Origin: CAZUTO01 sp964623085
GTDB lineage: Bacteria > Pseudomonadota > Gammaproteobacteria > Pseudomonadales > GM7GCV1
Direction: 5' to 3'
DNA: 49,458 bases
Assembly: GCA_964623085.1 (NCBI GenBank)
Contig: CAZUTO010000016.1
Span: forward strand, 1 to 49,458
Shown: positions 37,979 through 46,893 of the stretch, piece after piece
Numbering within the stretch: position 1 is the stretch's first letter
How the letters are laid out: the number at the start of each line of letters is the position of its first letter
Program-made: the position numbers and the translations under genes
The notes under the pieces: model-generated
The model's database searches: none
Told to the model about the DNA's origin: nothing
What the model saw: only the letters and a program-made list of their open reading frames with translations

Positions 37979-38269
37979 ATGTCATTCGCTGTTACTACAC
38001 AGATGGATATTTACCCTGAAAAACTCGATGAATTTCTTAACTGTTTGGGAGAAATCGCAGACTGCACGCGTGAAGCAGCCGGTTGCCTCGTTCACAATAT
38101 TTGTGTGGATGCAGAAACTAAAGGTCGTTTGTTGATGTTCAGTGCATGGGAATCAATTGAGCAATATAAGGCGTTTTTAGACTGGGGCAACCGATCCGGC
38201 GTAACGGAAATGATTGCTGAATTTATGGCTAACCCTCCGGTCATCCGTAACTACAACAGAATTGATTAG
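37979..38269 (+). CDS. ABM-domain (antibiotic biosynthesis monooxygenase-like) small protein
   Basis: 96 residues, one dimeric alpha/beta-barrel ABM domain (FAVTTQMDIYPEKLDEFLNCLGEIADCTREAAGCLVHNICVD ... FSAWESIEQYKAFLDW). GGAG lies 7 nt before the ATG. Such proteins include quinol monooxygenases (YgiN-like) and heme-interacting enzymes, but many have no known activity. It follows the AEC permease by 46 nt and converges with dapB (42 bp between stops). A short stem GCGAG/CTCGC lies in that gap, without a U-tract. Confidence 0.85.
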   Translation: MSFAVTTQMDIYPEKLDEFLNCLGEIADCTREAAGCLVHNICVDAETKGRLLMFSAWESIEQYKAFLDWGNRSGVTEMIAEFMANPPVIRNYNRID

Positions 38270-38311
38270 CGCGCGAGCGGAATCCCACTCGCACTAGAAG
38301 ACTGTTTGTTG

Positions 38312-39115
38312 TTAAAAGCCTAGTACGTCATTCATACCATAGAGCCTTCCCGGCGGCTGCGTATCTAGCCATTTTGCTGCTCTAACTGCGCCACGAGAAA
38401 ACGCCATGCGGCTAGACGCCTTATGGGTGATTTCTATTCGCTCACCTTCACTGGCAAATAATACGGTGTGATCACCGACAATATCCCCTGCCCTCACCGT
38501 AGAAAACCCAATGGTATTTTGTGGCCGCTCTCCAGTTATTCCTTCTCTAGCATAGACCGCACATTCATCTAGATCTCGTCCAAGAGATTCTGCTACCACC
38601 TCGCCCATAGCCAGAGCGGTGCCAGATGGAGCATCCACTTTATGACGATGATGCGCCTCCGATATTTCAATATCCGAATCCTCACCGACGGTTTTACCGA
38701 CTGTCTGTAACAAATTCAAAATCAGATTGACACCGGTACTGTAGTTCGCAGCAAAGCAGATTGGCATTTGCTCTGCGAGTGTTCGCAGTTCTTCAAACTG
38801 AGATGCCGAAAGACCCGTCGTACCCACAACGGCTTTTTTTCCAAGCGCTGCACAGCTTCTCAAGTTTGCGAGCGTCAAATCAGGGGAAGTAAAGTCAATC
38901 AATACGTCAAAGTCATCACCAACCTGACTCAGCGCTTCTACCAATACAGCGCCGCTCGAACTAGAGGACAATAGCTCTCCAGCTTCAACACCAACAAAAG
39001 GACTTCCAGGACGAACAACTCCGGCAGATAACTGAACACCATCATCATTCACTACTGCTTCCATCAGTGAACGCCCCATTCGGCCGCCAGCCCCCATTAC
39101 GCCTATACGTGTCAT
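38312..39115 (-). CDS. dapB: 4-hydroxy-tetrahydrodipicolinate reductase
   Basis: 267 residues. It reduces the product of DapA with NAD(P)H in lysine and diaminopimelate synthesis. The nucleotide-binding start is RIGVMGAGGRMGRSL; FTSPDLTL, VGTTGLS and the signature EAHHRHKVDAPSGTALAMGE (with catalytic histidine and lysine) follow, then GFSTVRAGDIVGDHTVLFA and the C terminus NDVLGF. In most gammaproteobacteria dapB lies directly before carA; here it is about 10 kb away, separated by the pha and malate synthase block. Its promoter must lie in the 61 bp between the bidirectional terminator (39177-39207) and the start. Confidence 0.97.
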   Translation of the reverse strand: MTRIGVMGAGGRMGRSLMEAVVNDDGVQLSAGVVRPGSPFVGVEAGELLSSSSSGAVLVEALSQVGDDFDVLIDFTSPDLTLANLRSCAALGKKAVVGTTGLSASQFEELRTLAEQMPICFAANYSTGVNLILNLLQTVGKTVGEDSDIEISEAHHRHKVDAPSGTALAMGEVVAESLGRDLDECAVYAREGITGERPQNTIGFSTVRAGDIVGDHTVLFASEGERIEITHKASSRMAFSRGAVRAAKWLDTQPPGRLYGMNDVLGF

Positions 39116-39176
39116 CTTGAACGCATCCTCTGTCTCTATATTGGAGTTCTATTATCTGTGATTTTTTACAGACAAC

Positions 39177-39207
39177 AAAAAAAGGCGGCCATTGGCCGCC
39201 TTTTTTT
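39177..39207. terminator. Bidirectional rho-independent terminator
   Basis: The perfect stem GGCGGCC-ATT-GGCCGCC (39184-39200) is flanked by A7 on the left and T7 on the right, so it works on either strand. On the minus strand it lies 15 nt after the stop of the 58-residue membrane protein and insulates dapB from it. Confidence 0.95.
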
Positions 39208-39221
39208 GTTCTAATTATTTA

Positions 39222-39398
39222 TCAAAATACTTTTTCAAAAAAAGCGGGCAACCCACCTGTATAGCAGAAATGGATGACTGCCAATAAAACAAAAGAGATA
39301 AGCGCCACCGTTGCAATCACATCAGCACCATGATCGTCCTTTTCATCTGTAAAGGAATTCTCTTGTGACTCATCTAACATATGCATTTCTTCTAACAT
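39222..39398 (-). CDS. Small single-span membrane protein (58 residues)
   Basis: Not recognised as a known family. ATG 39398; AAAGG lies just upstream, and an internal ATG (residue 5) with AGAAGA upstream is an alternative start. Residues 1-26 are strongly acidic (EEMHMLDESQEN, FTDEKDDHGAD); residues 27-45 form one membrane helix (VIATVALISFVLLAVI), then a short tail YTGGLPAFFEKVF. It is a single-gene unit: a candidate promoter at 39458-39485 and a strong terminator 15 nt after the stop. The cleanly framed membrane helix and own control signals argue it is real. The function is unknown. Confidence 0.7.
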   Translation of the reverse strand: MLEEMHMLDESQENSFTDEKDDHGADVIATVALISFVLLAVIHFCYTGGLPAFFEKVF

Positions 39399-39457
39399 AA
39401 CCTTTAACCTGACTAGTACTGCCCACGCAGCACTATCCCTACAAATAGTTAATGCGC

Positions 39458-39485
39458 ATTCTAACAGTAATTATCAGAAGAACAA
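39458..39485 (-). promoter_or_regulatory. Candidate sigma-70 promoter of the 58-residue membrane protein
   Basis: Minus strand TTGTTC (39480-39485), 16-bp spacer, TAGAAT (39458-39463). The start codon is about 60 nt downstream. A 14-bp palindrome lies immediately upstream of the -35 box (39492-39505). Confidence 0.5.
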
Positions 39486-39491
39486 CAGGTA

Positions 39492-39505
39492 TATTGTTAA
39501 CAATA
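39492..39505. promoter_or_regulatory. Palindrome TATTGTTAACAATA, possible operator
   Basis: A perfect 14-bp palindrome, 6 bp upstream of the -35 box of the small membrane protein and 164 bp before apbE in the other direction. Its place fits an activator or repressor site; the regulator is unknown. Confidence 0.4.
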
Positions 39506-39668
39506 ATCACAACCCAATCGACAAAATTTACTGCTTATAAAACCACTTAGCGGATTGTTCTCACTCGCAGTCTATCATCCAAGCAAATGAATCGAACAAA
39601 CTTGACTGAATAAAATGGATAGCCCCATGATAATCACTGACTCGCCTCACAGACTAACCCAGCTATAG

Positions 39669-40658
39669 ATGAACTCATTACTTCATGCCAGATTGGTTAT
39701 CAGTATTTTCACTGTCTTATGGTGCACGCACTCGGCGACGGCCGAATGGCATTTTCGCGAACACGAAATCTTTGGTACCAATGTCAGCGTGCAGCTTTGG
39801 TCGGAAAATACCACCGCTGCCAATCGCGCGCATGAAAATGTGGCGATGGAAATGTGGCGAATTCATAACAAGCTCAGCCCTTACATCGAAACTAGTGAGC
39901 TCGCGCTACTCAATCAAAATGCCTATGCGGAGCCTTTAGATGTATCGGACGAGCTGGCAACACTGATAGATAAAGCACTGTTCTATAGTGAAATTAGTTC
40001 GGGTGCTTTTGATATCACTTTCGCAAGTCTCGGGCATTTGTTCGATTACCGCGAAGCAGTTAAACCTACTCAAGGGCAAATAGAAGCATTAACAAAATCG
40101 ATAAACTATCGTCTGATTAGGTTTGATAAAACATCTCAAACAATTCAATTTTCAAATCCCAACGTAAGAATTGACCTCGGCGGCATAGCAAAAGGGTATG
40201 CCGTAGATCAAGCCGTGAGGATCCTGACCGACCAAGGTATTGAACACGCCGCTATTTCAGCAGGTGGTGACTCGAGAATGCTGGGCGACAAACGCGGCGA
40301 ACCATGGATTGTCGGTATAAAAAATCCACGTTCTGCGGAAACTGCCATTCGCATTCCGCTTGAAAATTTTTCTATTTCTACCTCCGGAGACTATGAACGC
40401 TTTTTTATCGACCCAGATAGCGGCGAACGTGTGCATCACATCCTAAATCCCTCGACCGGGAGCAGTGCCGGCGAGCTGACTAGCGTATCAGTGATCGGAC
40501 CGCATGGTTTTGATACTGACCCTTTGTCTACCACCCTTTTCGTACTCGGAAAAGAAAAAGGGCTCGCCCTCATAGAAGAATTCGATGATTTTGACGCCAT
40601 CATTATCGACCTTCAGGGTAAAGTGCATTTTAGTAGTGGTTTAGAACCGCCAGAGTAA
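39669..40658 (+). CDS. apbE: FAD:protein FMN transferase (ApbE family)
   Basis: 329 residues. ApbE transfers FMN from FAD to threonine of target proteins such as NqrB, NqrC or RnfG subunits, in the periplasm. A signal peptide ends near HSATA-E; the lipobox cysteine found in many ApbE proteins is not convincingly present. Family motifs: IFGTNVSVQLW, SGAFDITFASL, RIDLGGIAKGYAVDQA, ISAGGDSRMLG, SISTSGDYERFF, HHILNPSTG and TDPLSTTLFVLG, which carry the flavin and metal-binding positions. No target gene lies nearby. It is 231 bp before the envelope-machine operon on the same strand; a functional link is uncertain. Confidence 0.92.
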   Translation: MNSLLHARLVISIFTVLWCTHSATAEWHFREHEIFGTNVSVQLWSENTTAANRAHENVAMEMWRIHNKLSPYIETSELALLNQNAYAEPLDVSDELATLIDKALFYSEISSGAFDITFASLGHLFDYREAVKPTQGQIEALTKSINYRLIRFDKTSQTIQFSNPNVRIDLGGIAKGYAVDQAVRILTDQGIEHAAISAGGDSRMLGDKRGEPWIVGIKNPRSAETAIRIPLENFSISTSGDYERFFIDPDSGERVHHILNPSTGSSAGELTSVSVIGPHGFDTDPLSTTLFVLGKEKGLALIEEFDDFDAIIIDLQGKVHFSSGLEPPE

Positions 40659-40876
40659 AATTAGAAGCACTATCCACGCAGTTATGGCCTGAAATATCAG
40701 GTTCGCCAAAAAGAGTGATGCACAGGTCACAAAACGCTCGTGCAAACAACGAATAAACCCCTTTTTTCTTTATATTTCCCTTATCAAATTTGCTCTTCTA
40801 TCACTGAGCCTTCAAGGCATCACGTAATTTGGTGAGATATGCATTTATACAATTTTTTTAACAGGTTCACCTATCC

Positions 40877-40882
40877 AAGGAG
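40877..40882 (+). promoter_or_regulatory. Ribosome binding site deciding the GTG start at 40890
   Basis: AAGGAG, a perfect site with a 7-nt spacer to GTG 40890. The upstream ATG at 40839 has no such site and would spoil the signal peptide. Confidence 0.8.
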
Positions 40883-40889
40883 TTGGTCT

Positions 40890-41447
40890 GTGAAATGGCA
40901 GTTTTTTACAACGATGCTAGCCGCATTTACCCTCGCTATCTCTTTCAAAGTTTCGGCGCAGGATCTACCAGATTGGGTTCTAGAACCGACGCAAGAAGAA
41001 AGCTCTCTAAGTACCGAGGTTGAAGATCTCAAAGACACGCTACTCAAACTGAATAGAGACTTACTCATTCTAGAAGAAGAGCTACTCTTTCCTGCCAACA
41101 CACAGATCGCATTATTTTTATCGATAGACGTCGGTGAATACTTCCAGCTAGATTCGGTCAAACTAGAAATCGATGGTGATCTTATTGCCAGCCATCTCTA
41201 TACCGAGCGGCAGATAGACGCTCTGCATAGAGGTGGGGTGCAACGTTTACACATAGGCAACTTGCGATCAGGCAATCACGAAATCACCGCATTTTTTACT
41301 GGAATAGGTCCGCAAGGCCGAGAATACAAACGCGGGACCTCAGTCGATATTGAAAAGACACAAGATCCGTTGTTATTGGAACTCATCATTGACGACTCAC
41401 TGACAAAACAGCAGCCAGAGTTTAGCGTCAAAGAGTGGGATATCTAG
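40890..41447 (+). CDS. Secreted protein of unknown fold, first gene of the envelope-machine operon
   Basis: 185 residues from GTG 40890, with AAGGAG 7 nt upstream. The signal peptide (MKWQFFTTML then AAFTLAIS) ends near VSA-Q. A short coiled coil follows (STEVEDLKDTLLKLNRDLLILEEELLF), then a region that looks like a beta-sandwich: QLDSVKLEIDGDLIASHLY and LHIGNLRSGNHEITAFFTG, resembling the 'P-G-x-H' turn of PEGA-type domains. I do not recognise a named family. It starts the operon, 24 nt before the first TPR gene, so a structural role in the same periplasmic complex is likely by context only. Confidence 0.75.
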   Translation: MKWQFFTTMLAAFTLAISFKVSAQDLPDWVLEPTQEESSLSTEVEDLKDTLLKLNRDLLILEEELLFPANTQIALFLSIDVGEYFQLDSVKLEIDGDLIASHLYTERQIDALHRGGVQRLHIGNLRSGNHEITAFFTGIGPQGREYKRGTSVDIEKTQDPLLLELIIDDSLTKQQPEFSVKEWDI

Positions 41448-41471
41448 GCACTTCATAATCAGCCTATCCTT

Positions 41472-43352
41472 ATGAGTTCCCCCCTCTTGCATATGGCCTC
41501 TATTTCAAGGCGAAGCCTCTCTGCACTCTTATTGCTACTGCCTTGGCTTGCGCTCGGACAAGACGCTGGACGCATAGAACGTGTGGTAGACCTACAGTAC
41601 GGTAATGCGCTTTACCACTATTTCCAAAATCACGAGTTAGACGCGCTGACTGAACTTCATCTAGCGCAGATGCGAGGTGGAATAACCGGCCACGGCGATA
41701 ACCCCGAGCTCATGAAAGCAGGAATCAGTCTTGCGTATGGCATGGCCGATGTTGCCGAAGAAATATTTATCGAACTGCTCGATCAAAATCATCCTGAGAC
41801 TGTTCGCAACGCGGCTTGGTATTACCTTGCTCGGCTTCACTATTTGCGCGGAGACTGGGTGTTATCGGAACAAGCTGCAAGCAAAGTTACAGAGAAGGTG
41901 GAACACCATCTCGCTCCCAGTGTGCAAATGATTCGCACCAACTTAGCGATCAAGACAGATCGTATCAATGACGCTGAACTATTGTTAAAAGACCCTCGTT
42001 CCTATGGTGAATTTTTGCCCTATGCCTACTTTAACGTGGCTACGGCGTTAAGCCGAACGGAAAACCACCAGGCTGCAACACCTCATTACAAAAATGCAGT
42101 AGACGCTGTTTATGATCTGAAACCAGTGACCAAAGATGATCTAGCATTAATCGATAAGATTCGCACAGCAGCGGGATACAATTTTCTGTTAGCCGGATCT
42201 AGCACCGATGCAATCGGTCAATTTAGTCAGGTACAACTGACTAGCATTGATTCGGATACAGCACTGCTCGGTTATGGGCGTGCAGCAATAGAACAATCCG
42301 ACTATGTCTCCGCATTAAAGCCCTGGAATGAACTAGCTCGACGTTCATTATTATCGCCAGCGGCAAAAGAAGCGCTTGTGTCTATCCCAGTAGCGTACGA
42401 GCGCCTAGGTGCAACAGGCGAAGCTTTGTCCGCCTACGAACAGGCTGAAACCACTTACGTTTCGGAGATCGAAAGAATTGAAGCGCTTCTCGAATTTATA
42501 GAGCAAGGTCGTTTCCAAGCCACCGCGTTGCTAAACGAAAAACAAAGCCGATTTGAAACCCGAGCTGAGGCAGTAAGCGCGCCGCGCGCGCAGCAACTAG
42601 CGGAGCTATTTTCGCTCAACCAATTTCAAGAACGGGCGCATGAATTCCAAGACCTCCGCGAGCTTAGGAGCATGATCGACTTGTGGACACAACGTCTCGA
42701 TCTTTATTCCCACATGCTCGATGAAAGGCAGTTGCTTCGTCTAAGAGATCAAGAGGCTCTCGACACCATGCATCTTGAATCTCAAATTCGAGAGCTTGAA
42801 CAGAAAAGTAAACGCCTGCAGGAAAAAAATAGCGACATTGAAAATCAAAAAGACTACCTCGCCCTCACCACTGGAGACACAGTTAATTTAAAAACGCGAA
42901 TCGAAGATTCTAAATCGCGTATCGAAAAGCTACGACAGTCTGGCGAAGACACGTCGTCATTTGAAGAACCACTAGAATTCTATTCTGGCCTTATGCTCTG
43001 GCAGGCAGCTGAAGATTTCGCGGTTAACATCTATGACCAGAAACGCACAGCAATGGAGGTGGAAGACAACCTCGAATCGCTGAAAAAAACACACCACAGG
43101 GTGACACAGATTTTCGCATCCGCGCCCGACATTGCTCCATACAAACACCGAATCAATGAGCTAAGGTCCAGATTAGACAGTGGCTCAATTGCGATCGATC
43201 AACTCATTGAAGCCGCAGAACAATCGCTTGTCGACGAAATCCGCGATGAGTTAAATGGTCAGAAAAAACGCCTCCGTGTATATCTATCGGAAGCAAAGCT
43301 CTCCATTGCTCGCATCTACGATGCTGACCATCAAGGAGCAGCAGCGCCATGA
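41472..43352 (+). CDS. Periplasmic TPR and coiled-coil protein
   Basis: 626 residues. A signal peptide (SLSALLLLLPWLALG-Q) is clear; the start may be ATG 41472 or ATG 41493, neither with a strong Shine-Dalgarno. Residues about 35-330 are helical repeats of the tetratricopeptide type (GISLAYGMADVAEEIFIELL, NAAWYYLARLHYLRGDWVLSEQ, AYFNVATALSRTENHQAATPHYKNAV). Residues about 340-600 are long charged helices with heptad character (LESQIRELEQKSKRLQEKNS, RIEDSKSRIEKLRQSGED), likely an extended coiled coil. It has no lipobox, so it should be soluble in the periplasm. It overlaps the next gene by 4 nt (ATGA). The role is inferred as a scaffold in an ExbB/ExbD-driven machine. Confidence 0.85.
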   Translation: MSSPLLHMASISRRSLSALLLLLPWLALGQDAGRIERVVDLQYGNALYHYFQNHELDALTELHLAQMRGGITGHGDNPELMKAGISLAYGMADVAEEIFIELLDQNHPETVRNAAWYYLARLHYLRGDWVLSEQAASKVTEKVEHHLAPSVQMIRTNLAIKTDRINDAELLLKDPRSYGEFLPYAYFNVATALSRTENHQAATPHYKNAVDAVYDLKPVTKDDLALIDKIRTAAGYNFLLAGSSTDAIGQFSQVQLTSIDSDTALLGYGRAAIEQSDYVSALKPWNELARRSLLSPAAKEALVSIPVAYERLGATGEALSAYEQAETTYVSEIERIEALLEFIEQGRFQATALLNEKQSRFETRAEAVSAPRAQQLAELFSLNQFQERAHEFQDLRELRSMIDLWTQRLDLYSHMLDERQLLRLRDQEALDTMHLESQIRELEQKSKRLQEKNSDIENQKDYLALTTGDTVNLKTRIEDSKSRIEKLRQSGEDTSSFEEPLEFYSGLMLWQAAEDFAVNIYDQKRTAMEVEDNLESLKKTHHRVTQIFASAPDIAPYKHRINELRSRLDSGSIAIDQLIEAAEQSLVDEIRDELNGQKKRLRVYLSEAKLSIARIYDADHQGAAAP

Positions 43353-46180
43353 GACTAAGACAAGCTAAAACGATATTTGGCGGACTCATTTTTTTGGCGA
43401 GTATCATTTTATCTGCATGCGCTAGTCATCCTGAGACTGCTAGGCCAGGAGCAACCATCGCCGACCTCCCCAGTGCAGCGCTGCCAGATATTGCACGCTC
43501 AGTATCTAAACTGCCAACTGAGCAAGTCGTCGAAAATTATCTCGACGCGCTAGAAATTATCGAAGACCAAAAAGTTCGGCATCAGATAAATACTCGCCTC
43601 GCAGATCTTCAAATGAGTATAAGCGAGGATGCGTTAATTGAAGGTGTCGAGGTTGTCGGTAGTGGCAATTCAGGAGCGGGTCTGTTCACTACCCCTATTT
43701 CACTCTACGAGCGTCTGCTTGAAAATTCTGAAAAAAGCCAAGACACAGAAAGATTGCTATATCAGCTATCCAAGGCGTACGCACTTGATGCCAAATCCGA
43801 GCTATCCGAAGATACACTTACTCGCTTAATAGAAGAATATCCAGATTCAAAATTTGCCGCCGAAGCTGAATTTCGATTAGCAGAGCGCGCGTTTAGCGAG
43901 AACAACTATGGTACGGCCAAACATCATTACAGTGCCGTTGTCACACAGGGAAAACAAACCGATTTTTATGAAAGTGCGCTCTACATGCTCGGCTGGTCTG
44001 ACTTTAAACTCAATCAATATCAGCCAGCGCTAGGTTCTTTTATGTTAGTTCTTGATCGGCTCATTGGCCGTCAAGAAAATCTTAATGAACTCACCAACAC
44101 ACAGCAAAACTTGGCGGAAGATACGCTAAGAGTCAGTTCCATCGCGTTTTCGTATCTCGGTGGGGCAATAAGTATTCAGGAAACACTGAGTGTATTGGGA
44201 CCTCGTCCCTACAGTGCCCTCCTCTATCAAAATCTTGGTTCACTCTATGAATCTCAAGAGCGCTTCAAAGATGCGGCGGACACTTATTTAGCATTTGTTA
44301 AAGAGCAACCGTTCGCCGATAAAGCACCGGACTTCAGCGAAGCTGCATTACAAACATACTACAACGGCAACTTCCCGAGTCTGATAGCCCCTGCCAAGGA
44401 AGAGTTTATCGCCAATTATGGTGTCCGAAGCCAGTATTGGGCGCTCAAAGGAGACGCTGTTAAAACCAAACTCAAACCCTACCTAAGCGAGTATCTGCAG
44501 GAGCTAGCAAGCCACAACCACGCGCTTGCGCAAGATGAAAACATAGCGCTTAGTCATCAAGAACGGATCGAAGCCTATCTGCAAGCAGCGCAATACTACG
44601 ATGAGTTTATTCTCACTTTTCCAAGTGACATCCAGGTATCGAAATTCGCCTATTTGATGGGCGAAGCTTTTTTCGCTGCAAACGCCTTTATCGAAGCTGC
44701 CGAGGCATATGAAAAAGTCGCCTATGTCTATAAGAGTGATGAATATGGCGCGGACGCAGGGTACAACGTCATTCTCTCCATCGACAGCCAGATTTCCAAT
44801 TTGCCCGATTTACCAGGACAAAGCTCAACGATATGGCATGACAAAAAACTGGAAGCCAGTATCCGCTTTGCCGACACCTATTCGTTTGATGATCGCGCTG
44901 CAAGCGTGTTAGCCCAAGCAAGCGATCAACTTTTTCAAAACAATGAATTGGAATCGGCCATCGAGACAAGCCAGCGTCTTACCAACTGGCAGCCCCAGCC
45001 CGACCATCAAACACTGCGAACGGCCTGGCTAATTATTGGGCATAGCCAATTCGAGTTAGCACAATTTATCGAAGCGGAAGCTGCTTACAAACAGCTACTA
45101 GCTATTCTGCCTTCCGACGACGAACTCATTCCTGACATTGAAGAACGCATGGCCGCAAGTCTATATCGCCAAGGCGAACAACTTGCAGATCAAGGACAAT
45201 TGCGCGAGTCCATCGATATGCTTCTTTCGATTAGAGATCGCTCACCGACTTCCGAAGTTGCGATCATCGCCCATTTCGACGCCATCAATTATCTGATGGA
45301 GCTTGAGGAGTGGGAACAATCAAGCGCAGAGCTACAACGTTTTTCGAGCACCTACCAAGCACATCCTCTCAGTGAACAGATTCCTGCAAAACAAGTATTG
45401 GTATACCAAGAACTTGAAGAATGGGAGCTTGCCGCTAACGCGGTGTTAGCTATGGTCGATCGTGAAGAAGATCCAGAAATAAAACGACAATCGCTCTATT
45501 TCAGTGCTGAGCTATATGAACGGGCTGGGGCAGATCACCGCACTAAAAACGTACTGGAGCGCTATGTAGCGAGCTACCCTTCCCCCGTTGAATTTACGAT
45601 GGAAGCCTATTACCAGCTCGCTGAATTAAATAGTAGCGACATACGAGCGCGCAACCGTTGGTTGAATCGTATTTTGGATAATGCGAATAACGCGGACAAC
45701 CGATCGCGTTACCTCGGTGCTTGGGCGGCCACAGATCTGGCCAATCAAGAATACGACCGATTCGCTGCACTTAGATTAACACTGCCGTTACCTGACAGCC
45801 TGAAAGCAAAGCAAACATCATTGCAGACTACATTGAATGCCTACAATCGTGTGCTGGATTTTGGGGTTGCCGAATTCACCACACAAGCGAGCTATCAAAT
45901 TGGTGAGGTTTACGCGGAATTAAGCCGGGCGATATTCGACTCACAACGCCCCAGTGAGCTAGATGCCCTTGCCCTCGAACAATATGACATCCTATTAGAA
46001 GAACAAGCCTACCCCTTTGAAGATAAGGCTATTGAACTCCATGAAGCAAATATTCAGCGGAGTTGGAATGGCGATTACGATAAGTGGGTAAAGAGTAGTT
46101 TCGCTGCCTTGGCCAAACTGCTGCCCGCTCGCTATAACAAAGTTGAAAGCCGTACAGAGGTGAGCCGTGGGATTCACTGA
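43349..46180 (+). CDS. Large TPR-repeat outer-membrane lipoprotein
   Basis: 943 residues. The signal peptide ends in lipobox LSAC followed by ASHPETARPG, so it is a lipoprotein; no Asp follows the cysteine, which favours outer-membrane sorting. The protein is nearly all helical with many TPR-like units, for example RLLYQLSKAYALDAKSELSE, AEFRLAERAFSENNYGTAKHHY, YMLGWSDFKLNQYQPALGSF, LYQNLGSLYESQERFKDAADTY and YLMGEAFFAANAFIEAAEAY. It resembles the BamD/YbgF-like helical repeat proteins that scaffold envelope complexes, but is far longer. It overlaps the previous gene by 4 nt and the next by 14 nt, so the three should be made in fixed ratio. Confidence 0.88.
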   Translation: MRLRQAKTIFGGLIFLASIILSACASHPETARPGATIADLPSAALPDIARSVSKLPTEQVVENYLDALEIIEDQKVRHQINTRLADLQMSISEDALIEGVEVVGSGNSGAGLFTTPISLYERLLENSEKSQDTERLLYQLSKAYALDAKSELSEDTLTRLIEEYPDSKFAAEAEFRLAERAFSENNYGTAKHHYSAVVTQGKQTDFYESALYMLGWSDFKLNQYQPALGSFMLVLDRLIGRQENLNELTNTQQNLAEDTLRVSSIAFSYLGGAISIQETLSVLGPRPYSALLYQNLGSLYESQERFKDAADTYLAFVKEQPFADKAPDFSEAALQTYYNGNFPSLIAPAKEEFIANYGVRSQYWALKGDAVKTKLKPYLSEYLQELASHNHALAQDENIALSHQERIEAYLQAAQYYDEFILTFPSDIQVSKFAYLMGEAFFAANAFIEAAEAYEKVAYVYKSDEYGADAGYNVILSIDSQISNLPDLPGQSSTIWHDKKLEASIRFADTYSFDDRAASVLAQASDQLFQNNELESAIETSQRLTNWQPQPDHQTLRTAWLIIGHSQFELAQFIEAEAAYKQLLAILPSDDELIPDIEERMAASLYRQGEQLADQGQLRESIDMLLSIRDRSPTSEVAIIAHFDAINYLMELEEWEQSSAELQRFSSTYQAHPLSEQIPAKQVLVYQELEEWELAANAVLAMVDREEDPEIKRQSLYFSAELYERAGADHRTKNVLERYVASYPSPVEFTMEAYYQLAELNSSDIRARNRWLNRILDNANNADNRSRYLGAWAATDLANQEYDRFAALRLTLPLPDSLKAKQTSLQTTLNAYNRVLDFGVAEFTTQASYQIGEVYAELSRAIFDSQRPSELDALALEQYDILLEEQAYPFEDKAIELHEANIQRSWNGDYDKWVKSSFAALAKLLPARYNKVESRTEVSRGIH

Positions 46181-46850
46181 TAAGTCCATCTGGTGTGCAC
46201 TGTTATGCGGCCTAATACTGCTGGTGAGTTCCTGCAGCACCATCCCCAGTGGCTCTGGTGCAACGGCGTCGAGCGATAATGGAAACGAGAACATGGTTAA
46301 TCCGGCGCAAGAACAGATTTCTCCTGTTATTCAGCCAAATCCCTATTTAGAAAATGTACCTTCGATTAGCGGCGATATCAAAGCAAGATTCGAAGCAGGC
46401 GTCGCGGCAATGGAGATAAAAAACTGGGCAGAAGCAGCGCTTATTTTTGAAGACATGACAGTCACGGCGCCAAAACTATCTGGCCCTTGGGTAAATCTTG
46501 GCATCGCCCACTACCAGACAGACGATTTTGAAGCGGCGGAGACATCATGGAGTAGAGCAATTCAGATTAACCCGATGAACCTCGATGCCTACAATCGATT
46601 GGCTATTTTGAAGCGTGAACGGGGTGATTTTGCCGCTGCAGAGACTTTTTATCTGAACTCGCTCGCAAAATGGCCAGACAACGCTGAAGCCCACTGTAAT
46701 CTTGGGATACTCTACGATCTATACATGGGTTTATGGCCTAAGGCTCTCGCTGAGTACCAGAAATGTGCTGATCTCGCAGAAGAACCCAATCGCCAACATC
46801 GTGGTTGGATTATCGATATCGAACGCCGCATTCAGTCGCAAGGCAGCTAG
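46167..46850 (+). CDS. TPR lipoprotein
   Basis: 227 residues from GTG 46167, with AGAGGTGA just upstream, inside the 3' end of the previous gene (14-nt overlap). The signal peptide (CALLCGLILLVSSC) ends in lipobox VSSC-STIPSGSG. After a Ser/Asn/Pro linker come three canonical TPR units: NWAEAALIFEDMTVTAPKLSGPWVNLGIAHYQTDDFEAA, WSRAIQINPMNLDAYNRLAILKRERGDFAAAE and YLNSLAKWPDNAEAHCNLGILYDL. Such short TPR lipoproteins resemble PilF/PilW-type pilotins; here the context instead suggests a partner of the ExbB/ExbD machine. Confidence 0.88.
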   Translation: MGFTDKSIWCALLCGLILLVSSCSTIPSGSGATASSDNGNENMVNPAQEQISPVIQPNPYLENVPSISGDIKARFEAGVAAMEIKNWAEAALIFEDMTVTAPKLSGPWVNLGIAHYQTDDFEAAETSWSRAIQINPMNLDAYNRLAILKRERGDFAAAETFYLNSLAKWPDNAEAHCNLGILYDLYMGLWPKALAEYQKCADLAEEPNRQHRGWIIDIERRIQSQGS

Positions 46851-46893
46851 CGAACGCGTTCAAGTATGACTCTAGCTAGAACCGAGTAAATAT

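Noticed and set aside
38270..38311. Terminator between the ABM protein and dapB
   Set aside because: Only a 5-bp stem (GCGAG/CTCGC) with mismatches and no U-tract on either strand.
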